64,000 nucleotides of DNA from Lytechinus variegatus (GCF_018143015.1 NC_054740.1:15454797-15518796); one strand, 5' to 3'; positions 1-16,000 are shown, counted from the stretch's first letter. Program-made: numbers and translations. The notes: a model not told the origin generated them from the letters alone.

Positions 1-115
1 CTGCAGGATGAGAGGATGGTAAACCACTGACAGGATGGTTGGAGGATGATGATGGGAGGAGGTATTGAGGAGGAAGGGGTGCACGACTGAAGAGATTGGA
101 ACTGTTTGGTGATCC
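1..115 (-). CDS. C2CD3: C2CD3 exon 43, cut by window edge
   Basis: Acceptor ccacctcag, then an open frame of Ser/Pro/Leu-rich sequence ([15 protein letters not shown]) running off the left edge. It matches the expected phase; homology here is low, as in the variable C-terminal region of the family. Confidence 0.72.
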
Positions 116-819
116 CTGAGGTGGAGAGAAAGTACAAATCAATTATTCATTACAACAATCTATATTGGTGAGATCACAAAGGGACAAGTGTTAATTAGGT
201 AAAATACAGGATATGGAGTACTGGCACTCTATAAAATGGACTTGGTGAAATATTTAGTACTAACCTATAACTTTGGGGGTAAAACAATATTGAGAGTTCT
301 CCATACAACCAAATATATGCCTTCAAAGAAATTTCATTTTTGTGTGATTAATGGCTTAAACCTTAAGGTTGGGTAGACAAACATTGGTTCTTTAGGCAAT
401 TGAAGATTATTTTAAAAAGGTGTGTCACTCACTTTTCATTTTGGCTGATTAACAAGAAAATTACCTTTAGGCTAATTTAATGCCAACATAAAAACATGTG
501 TAATATAATAGCACCTATAATGAAATCAACTTGTTTTTTCTTACAAACATACAAAAGACAGAGGTATTGAATGCTTACCAATAATGCTCTTTGTTTTGGA
601 GAATGCCTCAATGGTGATATAGATTCCTTTGGTGTGATTGATATCTGCATATATTACACATATAAACAAGAGGTTACTAAACTCTGAAATTATAAACTAT
701 ATAGAATCACGAACAGATTTAATCTTAGAAAATTATTGTCATTCACATCACTATTTTCACCACGTCTGATTATCATCAACTTCACAATCATCTTCATTAT
801 CATCAACATCATTATCATT

Positions 820-854
<35 letters not shown>

Positions 855-861
855 AATCATT

Positions 862-935
<74 letters not shown>

Positions 936-951
936 AATCATCATTATCATT

Positions 952-983
<32 letters not shown>

Positions 984-992
984 CATCATCAA

Positions 993-1049
<57 letters not shown>

Positions 1050-4000
1050 TATCATCATCACCCTCACCAACACTATCACACCATCACCATCATCTTACCT
1101 TGATCTGTCCCAGTGTCTGGCCTGAGAAGTCCATGATATTATACCAGCCATCTAGAGACCTTATACCTGCCAGCAGGGGTCCTAGATCTACTGATGTGAA
1201 ACCCAAAACTCGGTCACAAGTTGAATCTAATAGAATGAAGGGAAAATTAAGGGAGTTTAACAATACCTCTATGCTTACTGTAAATCATTCTATCCAATCA
1301 CTTCCCATGTCTTAAAAATTTCTAGATAAAGATTTCTTCCATGGACACATGACCAAAGCTAAGACTGGTCTCAATTGTCCTTTTGTCACAGTCGAACCAA
1401 TGAAACTGACTCTAAACTGATCAACTGTAAATCTTTGGGAATAATGAATTATTCATATCATTAATGTATACTGATCATGCCTGTCTTGTCTTGGGTTTGG
1501 TTGCCATATGCAGTCTGGTATTATTTTCATTGTGTGAAAGTAGCATTATTGTAGAAAAATATAGACTTGCAAGTAAAAACTAGATTACAACACATTGACC
1601 TTAAAGATTTTATATATTAAGAGCAATATGACATATGAGGTACATGTATATGGGAAAAAGCAAAGCTCAGTGAAGATAGATATATCTATTCTAAAGATAA
1701 TATAGGATTCTTACCTTGCTTGCTTGAGATCTGGTGCCAAATCTTGAAAACCAGACTCTATAAAATAGATAGACAGAATAGCAAAGGATCAATACAGCAA
1801 TACAATAAAGATGTAGCAAATATGAAGGTTGCTGATGGAAAACTGTCATTGAATGCTTTGAGCAGTATATATGAAAGCTAAGGGAAAACTAATGATTTAG
1901 TCAATGAGAGGCAATGCCATTAAATAGTGACCCTTTTCTACTTCCGACCAGTATTCTCCCCCAACCCCCCTCCATTTCTTGTACTTTTATTCATGAACTG
2001 CTTCAAACGATTTCAATTTGAGAGCATTGTAAACTTTAATGTGATAATAACATATAGCATAATAGCATAATAAAGTGTTAGTTTTCCTGCAGCCTTTTCA
2101 AAGATGCCTTCAATATTACCCTGGCTCTAGTGGCTGTTTCTAGCGATTGGTGCATGAACTAGAAAACAGACAAGAGTCACTTCAGGAAAGTCCCTCATAT
2201 AGATGGTGGGATGTACATACATGCACTTTTTTTTCATTTCATTTCATTTATTGATTCCACTTTTAAAACAAATATCATAATATACCTATCAAATGTGGTC
2301 ATAAACATAGTGTATCAATGATAAAATTAAGTATCTAACATAAGTTTTTTTTAAGCATAAGGTACACTACAAATGTAAAAAAAGTGAGGAAACCTAAATA
2401 AAAAGCAGAGCTTGTAAAAAATTAGGCTCCCAATGGGGGAAAAAAACTGAATTGCCATGTGATAATATTTTTTCTTTTTCTTTAAGAGAGAGATATCAAA
2501 TTTGTAAGGGTAAAATAATACTTTTTCTGCAATGGATCTTCCCTGCAATCAGGTAGATTTGAAAGCAGTGAATATAATATCAAAACAGAAAGAAAGTGAA
2601 TACAAGAAGAAAACAATACACCATGGGTAAATTGCATGAGGCATACCTGATTATCCAGTAGCTGAGGACTGATAGCCACATCTCTGTTATATTTCCACTG
2701 AGGATTGTTTGAGTTTGGTACGGTAGGAGTAATGGCAGGAGATGGACCAATGGCTGACTGGAAGGTTACATATGAGCTTGGAGGAATGGATTCAGCCCTA
2801 GAAAAAAAAGGTAACCATATTGACATTTACATCAAAACTAAGACTCTATTGTCATTCATGAAACAAATCTAAAAAACTTAAAAAAAAAAAAGATTTATGA
2901 ACAAATCATAAAACATTATAAATACAAGAGAATTCAAAACTTATTCAGCATATACAAAAAATTTGTTTGGTTACAATGTCCATATATAAGTGAAGATAGT
3001 GGACTGGTAAAATTCACAGGAAAAAAAAGGATAGAAAGGCATATGATCCTGCAGTAATAACTTTAAGAAAATTAATGGGGATGGGTAGAGTAATTAACCT
3101 ATAATGGAAACAATTTATACATGAAAAATAGGAATTAATTTAATGGGTCTGTGATAGGAAGGAATCTAATTTATACCTTGATGGATCAGTAAAGTCACTC
3201 AGACGCATGGCTCTTTCCACTATCACTGTCATCCAAACTGGTTGATTCTTCTGTCTATCCCCTTCCTCTTCATTCACTTTCTCCTGCACTCCTTCACTCT
3301 CTTTGGTGTCTTGATTGGGTTGTGTTTCTTCATCAATGCTTTCATCATCCCGTATTCTCTTACATAGATCCGTCTAAATGAAGAGGTGAAAAATATTACT
3401 GGAATATATCATTTTGGATTTACAACAAAAAAAGTTCTGACTTTATACTAAAATTTAAAGGAAGTCGACAATGTAATCTCATAACAACCAGTATGAATTT
3501 CCATGAACACCATAAAGTTTCATTAAATTCGTAAATCTAAATAAACAAATGATTTCTGCCAAGATTGTAAAAACCGAGTTTGCATTTATTTCAGATAAGA
3601 AAAAACAGTTCTGTAATTAAGCATACACAAAATACGATGGGGAAACAAAATGAAGAAATCACGATCACGATAAACATATCAAAAAATAAAAAAAATAAAT
3701 ATTGTTTCATGTATTCAACAGTTTGCTTCCATGAAAACACGAACATAAAGAAGAGAATGCAAGATAAAATTTTGTGAAATTTGCAAGAGTAAAATCCTCA
3801 CAACACTATATTAAGTTTATATAGCGTGTACAATTAAGACTAACATATTCCATACTTGTAGTATTTATATTTGTTCATCATTAATTAATTGCAATGTATG
3901 TAGTAGAAAACTCCATTACCTGATGAGTTGTTCCTGGCTTCTGTTCTGATGTGACTCTCATAGTAACATGAGCTCTGAGACATGCCCCTCCCATATCAGC

Positions 4001-7000
4001 ACACCCTGGCTTGTACATAGGAAACACACCACTATTAATATCAAGATGAAAAGTAAGAATGACAATTGAAGAATTTGTAGATCATCAGCATCATAAGATA
4101 AGACCATTATAAATGAGAATTCTTCAAACATTCCCTGTATTGGACTATTTCTAATGTAAACACACTTTGAGTTGAACTATACAAAACTTATTTTTATCAA
4201 GTATGCAAACCTAAGACCATATCAACTGTGTCAAACAACTTTCTCCTTACATCACTTTTAACAAGAGGACATAAACTTAAAACAAATATTAAGATAAAAA
4301 CAAGTGGAAGGATAAGATGTCATCATGTAAGTTATCCTTTGTAAGAGGATAAATGATGGTGATGATGATGATGGTGGTAGTGGTGTTCTTGTTGTTGTTG
4401 AAGGTGGTTGTGGTGATGATGGTGAAGATGATGAGGCGGATTATGATGATGATGATGAGGAGGAGGAGGAGGATAATGATACTAATTGTTGGAAAGACAG
4501 TTTTCCATTCCATTAGTCAGGATTTCTAGCACATAGGAAAACAATATAAGTGGAAAAATACACATAAGCAACCAATATTGGTGGAACTATACTTGGGAGA
4601 AACCAGCATATTCAAGATTCTAATATAAAATTCAGATGAAATAATAACTGACCTGACCCGACGCCTCTTGACCCTTTGATGACATAGAGGAGAAAGATCA
4701 ATGTAAGCACAACCTATCAGTTTGTCTCTATGCCGAGGTCTGGCTTTGCTTTCCTTATGGAGTTCAGTACTGTAGCTCAGCCACAGCTGGACCTCCAATT
4801 GTTCCTCACGTAAGTACCTACAAAATAATGGATTTAATCTGGTTACTATCTGACGGTAAGATTAAGCTTTGTTATGAAAGTTCAGATATCACATACCACT
4901 ATATGGATTTAAAAAAAAAAAATTTAAAATGGGGATTTTTGCACAGAAAACTTGTATGTCTATTGTCTGCAATCTGTAATTAGGTCAGGAATTCATACTT
5001 TTGCAAGTGGCCCTCCTGAGTCAACAGCTGGTTTTTAAAATTCAATTTCAATGCTTATCGGTTCACTTTATTTCTGTTATCTGCATCAGAAAAATCAGCA
5101 AAAGTCATTTTGAAATGCAGATAGTTGGTCGTCACTTCATATATATCAAAGGAAAAAAGCAGTGGTGAAATGAAATTCCAAGCATACACTGAATAATTAA
5201 GAATAGGATTACTTACCAAGCAAATGGTGATGACTGATTGGTATGAAGAACATGACAGTGTTTGAGATCAGCACAGAGTTGACCTTCTCCTGTCTGATCA
5301 AGGTAACATAGCTTGGAACATACTGCACCTATATTAGAATGAAAGGGTGAGTCACATTAAAAAAATGAGTGTATATTTTATATTAAGGTCTCATGTCATC
5401 AGATCAATGATTTCTTTTTAAATTAAAAATCACACATGACAATCTTGTGTCTGATCCAGGTAACATAGCTTGATATACACTACTCCTATGTGAACAAACA
5501 AACAAATAAGTATATGACAATGGAGATGTAAATTCTAAAATATGCAAAAGTCTTTATTAAGGTCATAGGTCAACAAACTTTCATTAACAAATACCACTAA
5601 CTATACCCAATCTGTTTCATGCTAAAAATCCTGCAGTTACATAGACAAAATAAATAACAATGAAGGCGTAATGTAAAATTTAAAAATAGGGCATATCCAT
5701 ATTTGTGTCACAGGTCAAAGGGTCAATTTCATTTTATATGAAATAAAAATTGAGTTCTGGTATAGCTCCTACAAATTAACATTAATTCCTAATATAACTA
5801 GTGGAAAATTGCACAAAGTATGTGACTCACCTTTGTCGTAGAACTTATATCTGATGTAAGCCTTGGTGTGAGGGTCAAGCTGAGATTGACCAGGTCTGAG
5901 TGATGACTGGACAGGGAACCAAGCACCATCAACATCAATGGTCACTTCACAGGATAATGAACTAGATGACCCTTGTTCTAGGTGAATGGATTATTAATGA
6001 TTATAAATGTGTCAGGAAATGTTATCAAGGTAGGTAATTATTCTGACAACTTTATATCATTTTCATTAAGAATTGTTTCTTTGAGATTATTCGCAAGATG
6101 TGATCAGATTATATCTGATATATAAGTATGTCTAGTGGGGCAAATTGGGAAGACCTTTTTCACCGCAAAGAAAAATTGCTACACCAATACTCGATGAATT
6201 GGATTGGATTAGAATCAAATATAGTTGCAATGAAAGACAGTAAAATGCTAATATAAATTAATACATAAGAAAAATGTGTTTCTCAATAAGGCAAGCAAAT
6301 TATAAGAATTACCAACTTGTGGGAAGACCTGAGGACCATTTCATAAAGACTTTTTTCAACAATTTTCACAGACTAATTTGCTCGAAGCCGATAAAAATGC
6401 ATAGATTCCCAGTAGCCAATAACATCTGTCTGTGAAAATCACTGACAAAAATCATCATGGATTGCTCCCCTGTCCACTACAACTGTTTAATTTGGTATTA
6501 GCTAAGAGCAAATTTTCTCACATTTTTTTATTGATAGTAATTTGTAAGGAATACAAGTGGAATGCCTCTGGCCGTCTCACCTGCATCACGCAGTTCAATA
6601 TAGCAGCAGTGCTGACTTTGAAAACTACTCTAACTCGCACAAGATGTTCAGTGATATATGGTTACTCTTATGTCCACTTTTTATGAACTAGACCAATAAA
6701 CTTACAGAGATATGATGGTTATTCAACAAAAAACCCAACATGGCCAAAGTTCACTGACCTTTGACTTTGATCATGTGACCTGAAACTCGCACAGGATGTT
6801 CAGTGGTACTTGATTACTCTTATGTACAAGTTTCATGAATCAGATCCATAAACTTTCAAAGTTATGATGGGAATTCAACAGATACCCCCAATTCGGCCAA
6901 AGTTCATTGACCCTAAATGACCTTTGACCTTGGTCATGTGACGTGAAACTCATGCAGGATGTTCAGTGATACTTGATTAACCTTATGTCCAAGTTTCATG

Positions 7001-10000
7001 AACTAGGTCCATATATTTTCTAAGTTATGATGACATTTCAAAAACTTAACCTCAGGTTAAGATTTTGATGTTGATTCCTCCAACATGGTCTAAGTTCATT
7101 GACCCTAAATGACCTTTGACCTTGGTCATGTGACATGAAACTCTAATAGGATGTTCAGTAATACTTGATTAACCTTGTGGCCAAGTTTCATGAACTAGGT
7201 CCATATACTTTCTAAGTTATGATGTCATTTCAAAAACTTAACCTCAGGTTAAGATTTGATGTTGACGCCGCCGCCGCCGTCGCCGCCACCGGAAAAGCGG
7301 CGCCTATAGTCTCACTCTGCTATGCAGGTGAGACAAAAACCCTGATGCACTCACCCTGGGGTCCATCATCCCAGATCTCTTGGGCATCCTCTAGGACCAG
7401 ACTATCAGGACTCCATCCAACCTTACGTCCAGCATCAATGACCCTCTCACGATCAGCTTGATGTCCAAACTTGACCGCTAGCTCTACCCCTCCTGCTACC
7501 CTGTCAAGCAGCTTGGGGTGGGGCTGGGGTGTGTCATCTGGTGTGTCACTCAGGGGGTCATGCTGCCTAGGGTGGGGTGTGGTGTCCCAACTGATGGGTG
7601 GTAGACTGATGGGAAACCAACCTTCAAGACCTGGATGGGGGAATATTTGATGTGTTAGAAATGTATAATTAAATTTCACAGTGAAAAATCCCATCTCTGC
7701 ACCATAGAGAATTATATTTATCTATTTTTCTGAACTATGTATGGGAACAACAAAAATTAACTGATGCCAATGTGAAGTATAAGTTTAAGCTTTTTTCTTT
7801 TACATTTATTTACATTCTAAACTGTCTACAAATGATTATATATTAACATGAAAACATCCCTATTATTTACCAGTTCTGTTTGCTAACAGCTTGACAAGTG
7901 GGATAGTAGCTGAACCAATCAGTATATCTCCAGTGTCGGCAATGACCCGATGACCTCTCATACCACCTCCACTTCCTCTAAGTAATGCATCTTCAATATG
8001 ATGTGGTCTCTCACCATCACCTGTAGGTCAATGTTGAAGATAAAGTAATTACATGAAGTACATATGAAATTGAATGATATGAAAAGACACAAAATGAAAA
8101 ACAAGAAATTACAAATAGCAATAATGTCATATTTTACCCAGGAAAGCCATTTCAGTTAAAAAAAACTGTTCTACCAGCGGGCCCTGCTTAACATGACAAT
8201 ATTATTACAAATTTCTTGTTCAATGAATTTAATGGAAATGATATTATTGAATTGGTCCCTCTTCCTGTTCCTGCATCTACTTTAAGTATGTTATCATAAT
8301 ATCTGTCTCTGTCATTCAAATTCAGTTTGAGTCTATGGAATTATTCTATCTATCTTTTGGTGACTTTTTGTTTGTGTCTCTACACTTACCCCTCTCTTTC
8401 CTCTCCTCCCTCTTTCTCTCTCTCTCTTCATCAATCATCCATCTGCAAGCCTTTCCCACTCTCTGTCTGTCAGTCTCTCTTCCCCTAGTGACCCTTTCCC
8501 ACTCTCTGTCTGTTTGCCGGTCTCTCTTCCCCTTATGACCCTCTTTTCCATCTCTACAACTTTCTTCCCTCCTCCAAAACATTCCATTTCTTCAAAAATA
8601 AAATCATTCCACCTGTTATTTTTCCTTCCTATCACTCTACCACAATTTACCTGCTCTCAAACCAGGTACCTGATGCCAAACTTGTAAGATGAGATCAGCA
8701 GATTCTAATGCCTCAGCTAGACTCATCACATCATCATCTTCCCCCTCCCTGGGAGCTAGGAGGAGGGGGCATGGAAGCTCTACATGATGGTTGTAATCTG
8801 GACAGAAACTCCTGGCTATGGTTCTTGTTACACGCACCTCCTAAGAAAATGAATGAAATGATGAGTAATACAAAATATAACATATAACATAAATTTTGAC
8901 AATACTTCTGAATTTGCATCTCTGTACTTACATATCTGATCACTCATTGAATTTTGATATTCAACATTTTCAATTAGTGCATTCTTTTAAGATCAAAGAC
9001 GGAAATGTAAACTCGAACTACTGTCCATTTTAAAATAAACTAATCGCAAAATTGATAAGTTGATTTCATACAATGAAGATATTGACACAATACTGCATCT
9101 CCAATTTTGCAGAAATGTGAAAACTTGTTATGAAATGTATACTTCCCATAATGATTAATGCAGTATTATACTTCCTTCAGTGTGGAGCAAGGAAATTGCA
9201 ATGAATACTCTATTCAGCACGTCAGACATGTAACACAGGAAAAAGGGAGCAATAAGTTTGAGATGAAAGAGGAAAAAAAAATAGTGTGTAGGTGAACAAA
9301 AGAATTTTCAACAACTGACATTGATCTTGAATGGAGCAAGTTTTATCAACACAAACCTATTCTGCCATAAAACAAGAAGAAATTGAATGTAAAGAGCAGT
9401 AAACAAGAATCTCTTAACTTTAGAGCCTGATAAATAATGACTTCTTCTATATATGACCATTTCAAATGGAACATTAGTGTATATCCCATGAGACTTACAT
9501 CCTTAGCCAAGAATGATAGTTGTATCTTGATATATGCATTGACTCCAACCTCACTAGGATACTGCATACCATTGTCATGACGAGCTAGAGATGTTGCTGC
9601 AGACTGCACAAAAAAAAATACACGTTATTAAGCTTTCAACTTTAAATATGGGGTTTCCCCCCCCAAAAAAAAAAAAAAGGTTTCAATCATTATATAAATT
9701 ACATGTGGAAAAACAAAAAATAGGAGCAATTCTAACAAAAGGAAGATAATGGACGTATGCATCTTTATTTGATGATCAAATTCATACAAGTAGGATTAAT
9801 TTTCAAATGAATATCAGTTTTTACCTGAAAACTCGTTTGATGATAGACAATACAACAACTTGCTCTGTTTCCTAAAGCTTTTTATCAATAACTACAAAAT
9901 TTCTATAACAAATCAGCTACTAGCCAAAGAAATGCCATGATTTCAGATTTGATATTTATCAAAATCATGACAAGCTCTATTAGAGGGGATCCAGTACTTG

Positions 10001-13000
10001 CAATACAATATCATAACAACTCTGCCATACTTTGACAAACGGTAGTAAGAAACATATTAACCTTAATTGAGAATTTAATGTGTTTACATTCTATAACTTG
10101 ATGTCTTCATCCAGGTCAAATTTTTAAAGAAAATGCTGAGCCTGCTATGAGATATGGCTGATTGACCGTCATGCTTATCCATTAAGGTCTATGTAAATGA
10201 CAGACACATTTTGCCATTATACAGGAAATAGTACTCATTTGACTTGCTTCCTTTTGTCAAAGCAGGGCAGTACAGTATACTGAATGAAATATGGTAATCT
10301 AATAACAAACCTTGAGACCACAAGCTCTGTGAATAGTGAGTGCTAAGGATACATGAGGACCCCCAGCTGTAGCACCTATCTCTCTTGATGGATTGGTTCT
10401 GTGTTGGATCACAGTCTGTCTATAGCTTACTGTTACATCTAATAGTCCACTGTCATGAAGCTATGGGCATTGACAAATGAAAAAAAAAATCATTATTATT
10501 GCAAGTTATTGTGATACAATGGTATTCATTTTAAAATCAAATTTATGTATAAAATGTCAAAGACATTGTAATTTCCTGAAGAATAGACATGATTTGGATA
10601 CTCATTTGATAAGTTAACTATTTTCATTTTCTATTTCTATTAGTAGAAATCAGCAATTGCCCCCACTTTTCATATGTTACATTTGATTGTGATGGATATT
10701 TTCAATGTCGGATTTTTTAAAATGTTTATTAATACCAACTTTCTTCTTTGGTAGACTTGGCCTGTTCTCCTGTTTTACAGATAAATCATATAGAGGAATA
10801 CAATTTTTTTTTTATATATCCTAAAACAAATTAAATGAATTAATACATTACAAAGTCTGCAATATGAGTTCAAAGTTCAAATTCAAAGTAATTAATTTTC
10901 AACAAAAAATCTGATATATTTACCATTGCACCTGTTTCATCTGCTGCCCTCTGTTGGTCATCTTGATGAGTACGAAGAGGCAATGAGAATGTCTGGACAC
11001 TGGGCTCACCTCTCCTCTGCATGGTAACCATGGCACATAGCTTGGCTAATGGTAGGGTAGCCTGAAAAGACAAATATAGGGAAATATTGACAAGAGCCTC
11101 TTGTTTACAACATACTTTAGAATAATGAGTTACATTGTAGAAGTCCATCATTCAAGCTTTGAAGAGTTGTTACTTTTTTAATTCATGAAGTAAAATTTAT
11201 CATACAACAATGAAATAGAGTAGGAAAAGATGAGCAAAACAACCAGTCATTATCACTCATGATAGGGATTAATCAAGAACAAATATTTTGATGAAATACA
11301 AGACATGCTGTGAAGAGCATAGACTTATAGGTCCTGATGAATAAAGGTTTTACCATAAAAAAATTGGGAAGATTAGCATAAAACAGCCAATGACTCTGAC
11401 ACATTAAACAACTTTTATAAAAAATAACTTGAGTTTTCTTCATTGAAAGGTTTTATGCAACAAGGCCTTAGGATTCTTTTCTGTCCATACCCATGAACAC
11501 CACATTTTTCAGATTAATCTCACAAACCTTAGCAATGACTTGATCCCTGACGTTAGGGTAGTAGAATCGACACCAAACCTCAAATGGTATACCTCCAGCA
11601 TGGCCTCCTACTCCTGCACAGGCTGTAGGAAAAGATTTATAGAAACAATAAAAAAATTCTTCAGGGTATGGGAACATTAATTGATAATTCATTACGTGTT
11701 AAAAATTCATATGAAAAAGGGGTGGTATTTTTTTTAATGTTTTCATTAAATCAAAGTTATCTGGGATTCAAAAGTATTGACAGTTATAGTTAAGTTGCTA
11801 TGATTATGGTAAATACCATGGAAACCTAGATTTGATTGGCTGCTCAGCCCTGTTACCACAGAAGTAATGGAAAGGTTTTGTAACTATAAGTCCTTAATGA
11901 AATAGATTCCAGATAATGTATACACAGACAAACAAATGTTCAAACATGAACTGTAGAGCTATTTTCAAATGGCTTAGCAGAGTATCAGGGGTGTGAGTGG
12001 TCACAAATAAAACGATCTGAAAAAAAAGCTAGTGTTGAAAAAGTCTGGAATAGAAAGAGCTCCCATACTTTCTTGTACAGAGGTAAGCCAAAAATAGGCT
12101 GAAATTAAGCTGGGAAAAAAGCAGCTAAAAATCAGCTGAAAATCTGAACTCTCACACCCCTGAGAGTATCAAATAGAACAAGAATGCTATAATCAGTATC
12201 ATTCTTTGGTTGGGTTGAAATGTTATTAGCAGTATTACCTGTGAGAAGTTCCCTTTGTACTGGAGTGCCTTGAACCAAGACTATCCTATGTCTGCATACA
12301 TCATTGAATACAGGATCAGGAACACATAGAGTAGTAGGAGTACGGTGAGGTCTGAGAGTTAGACTATCTACAGGACACAAAAAGAAAAGGTATTGTGAAT
12401 ACGGTGAATAAACCAAATTTTACCGACAAATTAAACACACAAAGTCATATTTATGTAACATATTAATGATTGAAATTCGAAATGTAATTGATCATTTAGG
12501 ATACTTGGAACTGATTATGTGTAGATATGATGTTTATTTAAATCTATAATCCTCTTGAGAGTTACATAATAAGAAAACTAGTGTAACACTTGGTTACTTG
12601 GTCCTATGTAAAAACTAGCTTACACTTTGCTATGTTTCTAAACATTTTATTTTCAAAGGTCTAATACTGAAAAATCAAGTAAGTATAAAGACATCAGCCT
12701 GTTACAAAAAAATTATGTTTTTAACATTCTACCCCAAAATCACAAATTAACTGGAAGCAATACCAAGTAAATTTAAAATGACAACTTACTGTCTTGGAGT
12801 AGACCTCCAAACTCCTGCTGTTGCTGTAATTGATGTTGTTGATGAGGAAAGTGATATTGAATGAAACAATCAGCCTCTCCCCATACTGAGTCTTCAAGCT
12901 GAGGCAAACCCTGGATGCTTTCAATGACTACCTCAAAGACATGTTCAACTAAAACAGAGAGAGAAAGAACGAATTAATGGAATATGAAAGTCAATATTAA

Positions 13001-16000
13001 TTGACAAATAGTGTAAATCATGTAGAAAATAAGAGACAAGAAGAAATAGTGGAAGAGTGAGGATACAGAATGAGAAGACAGAGGGAGAGAGAGAGAGAAA
13101 GGGGATTACAAATAAAATAGAAGATAACAGACAGATATAGAGGATAAGCACAGTATCAGAGGAAGAAACTTGAGAGAGGAGAGAGACAGACAGACATGAT
13201 AATCACATAACAAATTGGCAAGATAAAGAGACTTTTACAAATCTTGTCAACTTTATATAATTCTTTAAAAAAAAGGCATGATCAATTTATATCAAATTCT
13301 GATAATACAATATTCTCACCTGCGCCTGTGTCTTCTACTTCTTGATCGGCAGTGTGAACACTAGCTCTGAAATAAAAAAACAAAAAAATTAAACGTTATA
13401 TAAATATTCAAATATTCTTAGAACTTTTTCTCCATCTAAAAAATATATTCAAATGATAAATAATAAAAATCTAGATTTGTCACATAAGTATTAATAGGTT
13501 AGAATATATCACTGTACACAGTACACCTGAATAGTACAAAGACGTAAGCCCAACAGATAAATTTGCATCATAGATCATATGTCCTTTCTCACTGCTTGTT
13601 TATTACACATTCCTCCTTGTTTACAAATTTTGCCAATTAAAATAGTTCATAGTACATTTCTTAAAGGTATCTGGTAGATGTCTTGTAAATTACTAGTAGA
13701 TTGCAATTTACACATTACTCAGTGAGTGAATTACAGGAACCTCATTGTAAATTACACTCAGAGAATTTCCCGTAATGTACAACCTGTCAATCAATCAAAC
13801 GCACCTGTGAAGTTGACTGACCTACTTCTCCTCAAAACCAGTCAAAACCGGTTTACAGATGAAGAAGTGAAGTACTATTTTATCCATATTCCAATGCTGT
13901 GATAATTTTCAACAGACTTACAATGACTGATATTTTATCTTTAACATAATGAATTAAAAAGAAACAGCTGAATACATCAGATAAGAAGTGTAAGTATCTT
14001 TTGCAAGTAAAAGATCTTTATTCAAAAATCAAAGAATAATTGTGTTCACCTCTCTCCATAGTGCACTGGTCTCTCAGGTACATCAGTAGCATCTCGTCTG
14101 ATAGATTTCAACCTCTGTAAAGCAGAAACCTGAAAAAAGAGAAAATCATTAACCAAATTAAGATTGATTATCAGTTTCAGTTGAATGTAGGGCAGGTGCA
14201 CAACAAAACTTGTAAAAATAAAGCAATAATAATTATGATGATACTAATTAATAATAATGATAATAAAAATAATAGTAATAATAATAATAACAATCTTTAA
14301 TCTAATAGCTTTTATATAGGACATATATATCATCAACCATATCAACCATAATACATCAAGACGTCTCTATGCTCTTTACAGATATATTATAATCCCAGTC
14401 ATCTGGTCCTGGCATGCCCACATACAATGATAATTTCCTATGTGTATTAATTACAAATTTGGGGCACTGCTGTTAATTATTTATGGGACTTTTATGTATT
14501 GAATGCATAGTAAATAGGCAAGAATGCTCCAATGGAAATTTATTATGCATATACATTATAACATACATCCTTACCTGTTGCTGTGATCCTAGAGCTAGGA
14601 GTATGGTCAGCTGTCCACAGCGCTGACCAGTGAAGGGGTCATTTATTGGTATTTCATTGTCTACAGCTACAACAGGATACTGAACTGGAATAAGGGTTAT
14701 AATATGAATAAAGGTAAAATCGTCAAAAGAGAAAACATTGGAATTCAAATAATGTTTTTAAGATAAATAAGCAATTTTCATTAACTCTTAATACCCCATT
14801 CATATATGCCTAATATATATTTAGCTGCTATATTACTGCTATAGTGTGTATTTTATCCCTAGTCTTAACACTGTTGCAATGAGAGTGTACAAAAAGAGAA
14901 AATAAATTTTTAGTTTTACTAGGAAAAGCCTTTCCAATAATACAGTTAATTTTCCTTGCTGACATCAAGCATAGTCCCCTTTTTCCCCTAGGGAAAAGGT
15001 GAACTATTTCTTTTTCTGCCCCCCCCCCCCCTCATGCACACTCAAGATGCACGCACTGTACATGGAAGCTCAAGTCATATTGTGTGCATCTCTCACTGAT
15101 GAGCCAGGTCTGCAAAGCTAGCTATCATATATCCAAACAGTTATAAATCACATTAACAGCTTTCATACAGTTCATGGTTTTCTCATTGCAATATTTTAGC
15201 AACATTGTATTATGTCTAAATTTGGATATGCACCATTGTGTCGACAAAACAGCATACTCCTCTTATTTTTTCCAAAGGGACAGTGTATACAATTTCATAA
15301 TGTAAGATTAAGACATTGACAAATTTACTATACGTTTCATTGAAATGAAAACTATTGCAATTGTTTTTAAAATGGGACCTGGTGACTAATCAAAATATTT
15401 TACATTTTAACAGTTTTTTGCTCAGGCAAATTAAAAAAAAATTATATTTTGCTATAACAGATCCCTGATTCGAAGACAAGTCCTACCTGTGACTTGAGCA
15501 ATGTCTTGCCAATTCTTTGGTCTCTATACGACATGTAAAGCTGATGTAAAGGGAGCTTGGCAATACCTAGTAACTGTGGAAAAGAATACCAAGATTTCAT
15601 TGAATATGGTGGTATTAAACACAAGCATTCAAAACATGGATGAAATAAAGTTTGGAATGATTAGCAAATGTGAAAGAATTGTTACGATACTGCAACAAAT
15701 AACAAAGAAGATTTTTAAATATAAAGTTTCAATTTTCCTTTTTTTTTATTACAGGAAATAATTATACATAAATAAAACAAATAATGATCTTACATAAATC
15801 TCTTGAAGTGTCCGATGTAAAATCCCGAAGTGATGATACTATATCCAAGTAATAATCCAAATGATAAAATCCCAGTTGACTGGCGAAAATTCACAATGAT
15901 GGCGATGATGAAACTGATGTTGAAGTCCGATGAATAATAAAAGTCACTGTAACGAGTTGAAATGTCCGTGAAGACGATGTTGATGATGATTAACAGTCAA

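Larger units (their letters stand above)
8021..15486. other. introns 21 to 31 of C2CD3
   Basis: Apart from the listed exons, this stretch is AT-rich intron sequence. Short TAA/AAT repeats occur near 14210-14300 and homopolymer runs near 9655 and 15020. I see no further genes or clear mobile elements. Confidence 0.6.

Noticed and set aside
690..1125. Poly-Met and poly-Ile reading frames
   Set aside because: They are translations of a trinucleotide microsatellite in an intron.
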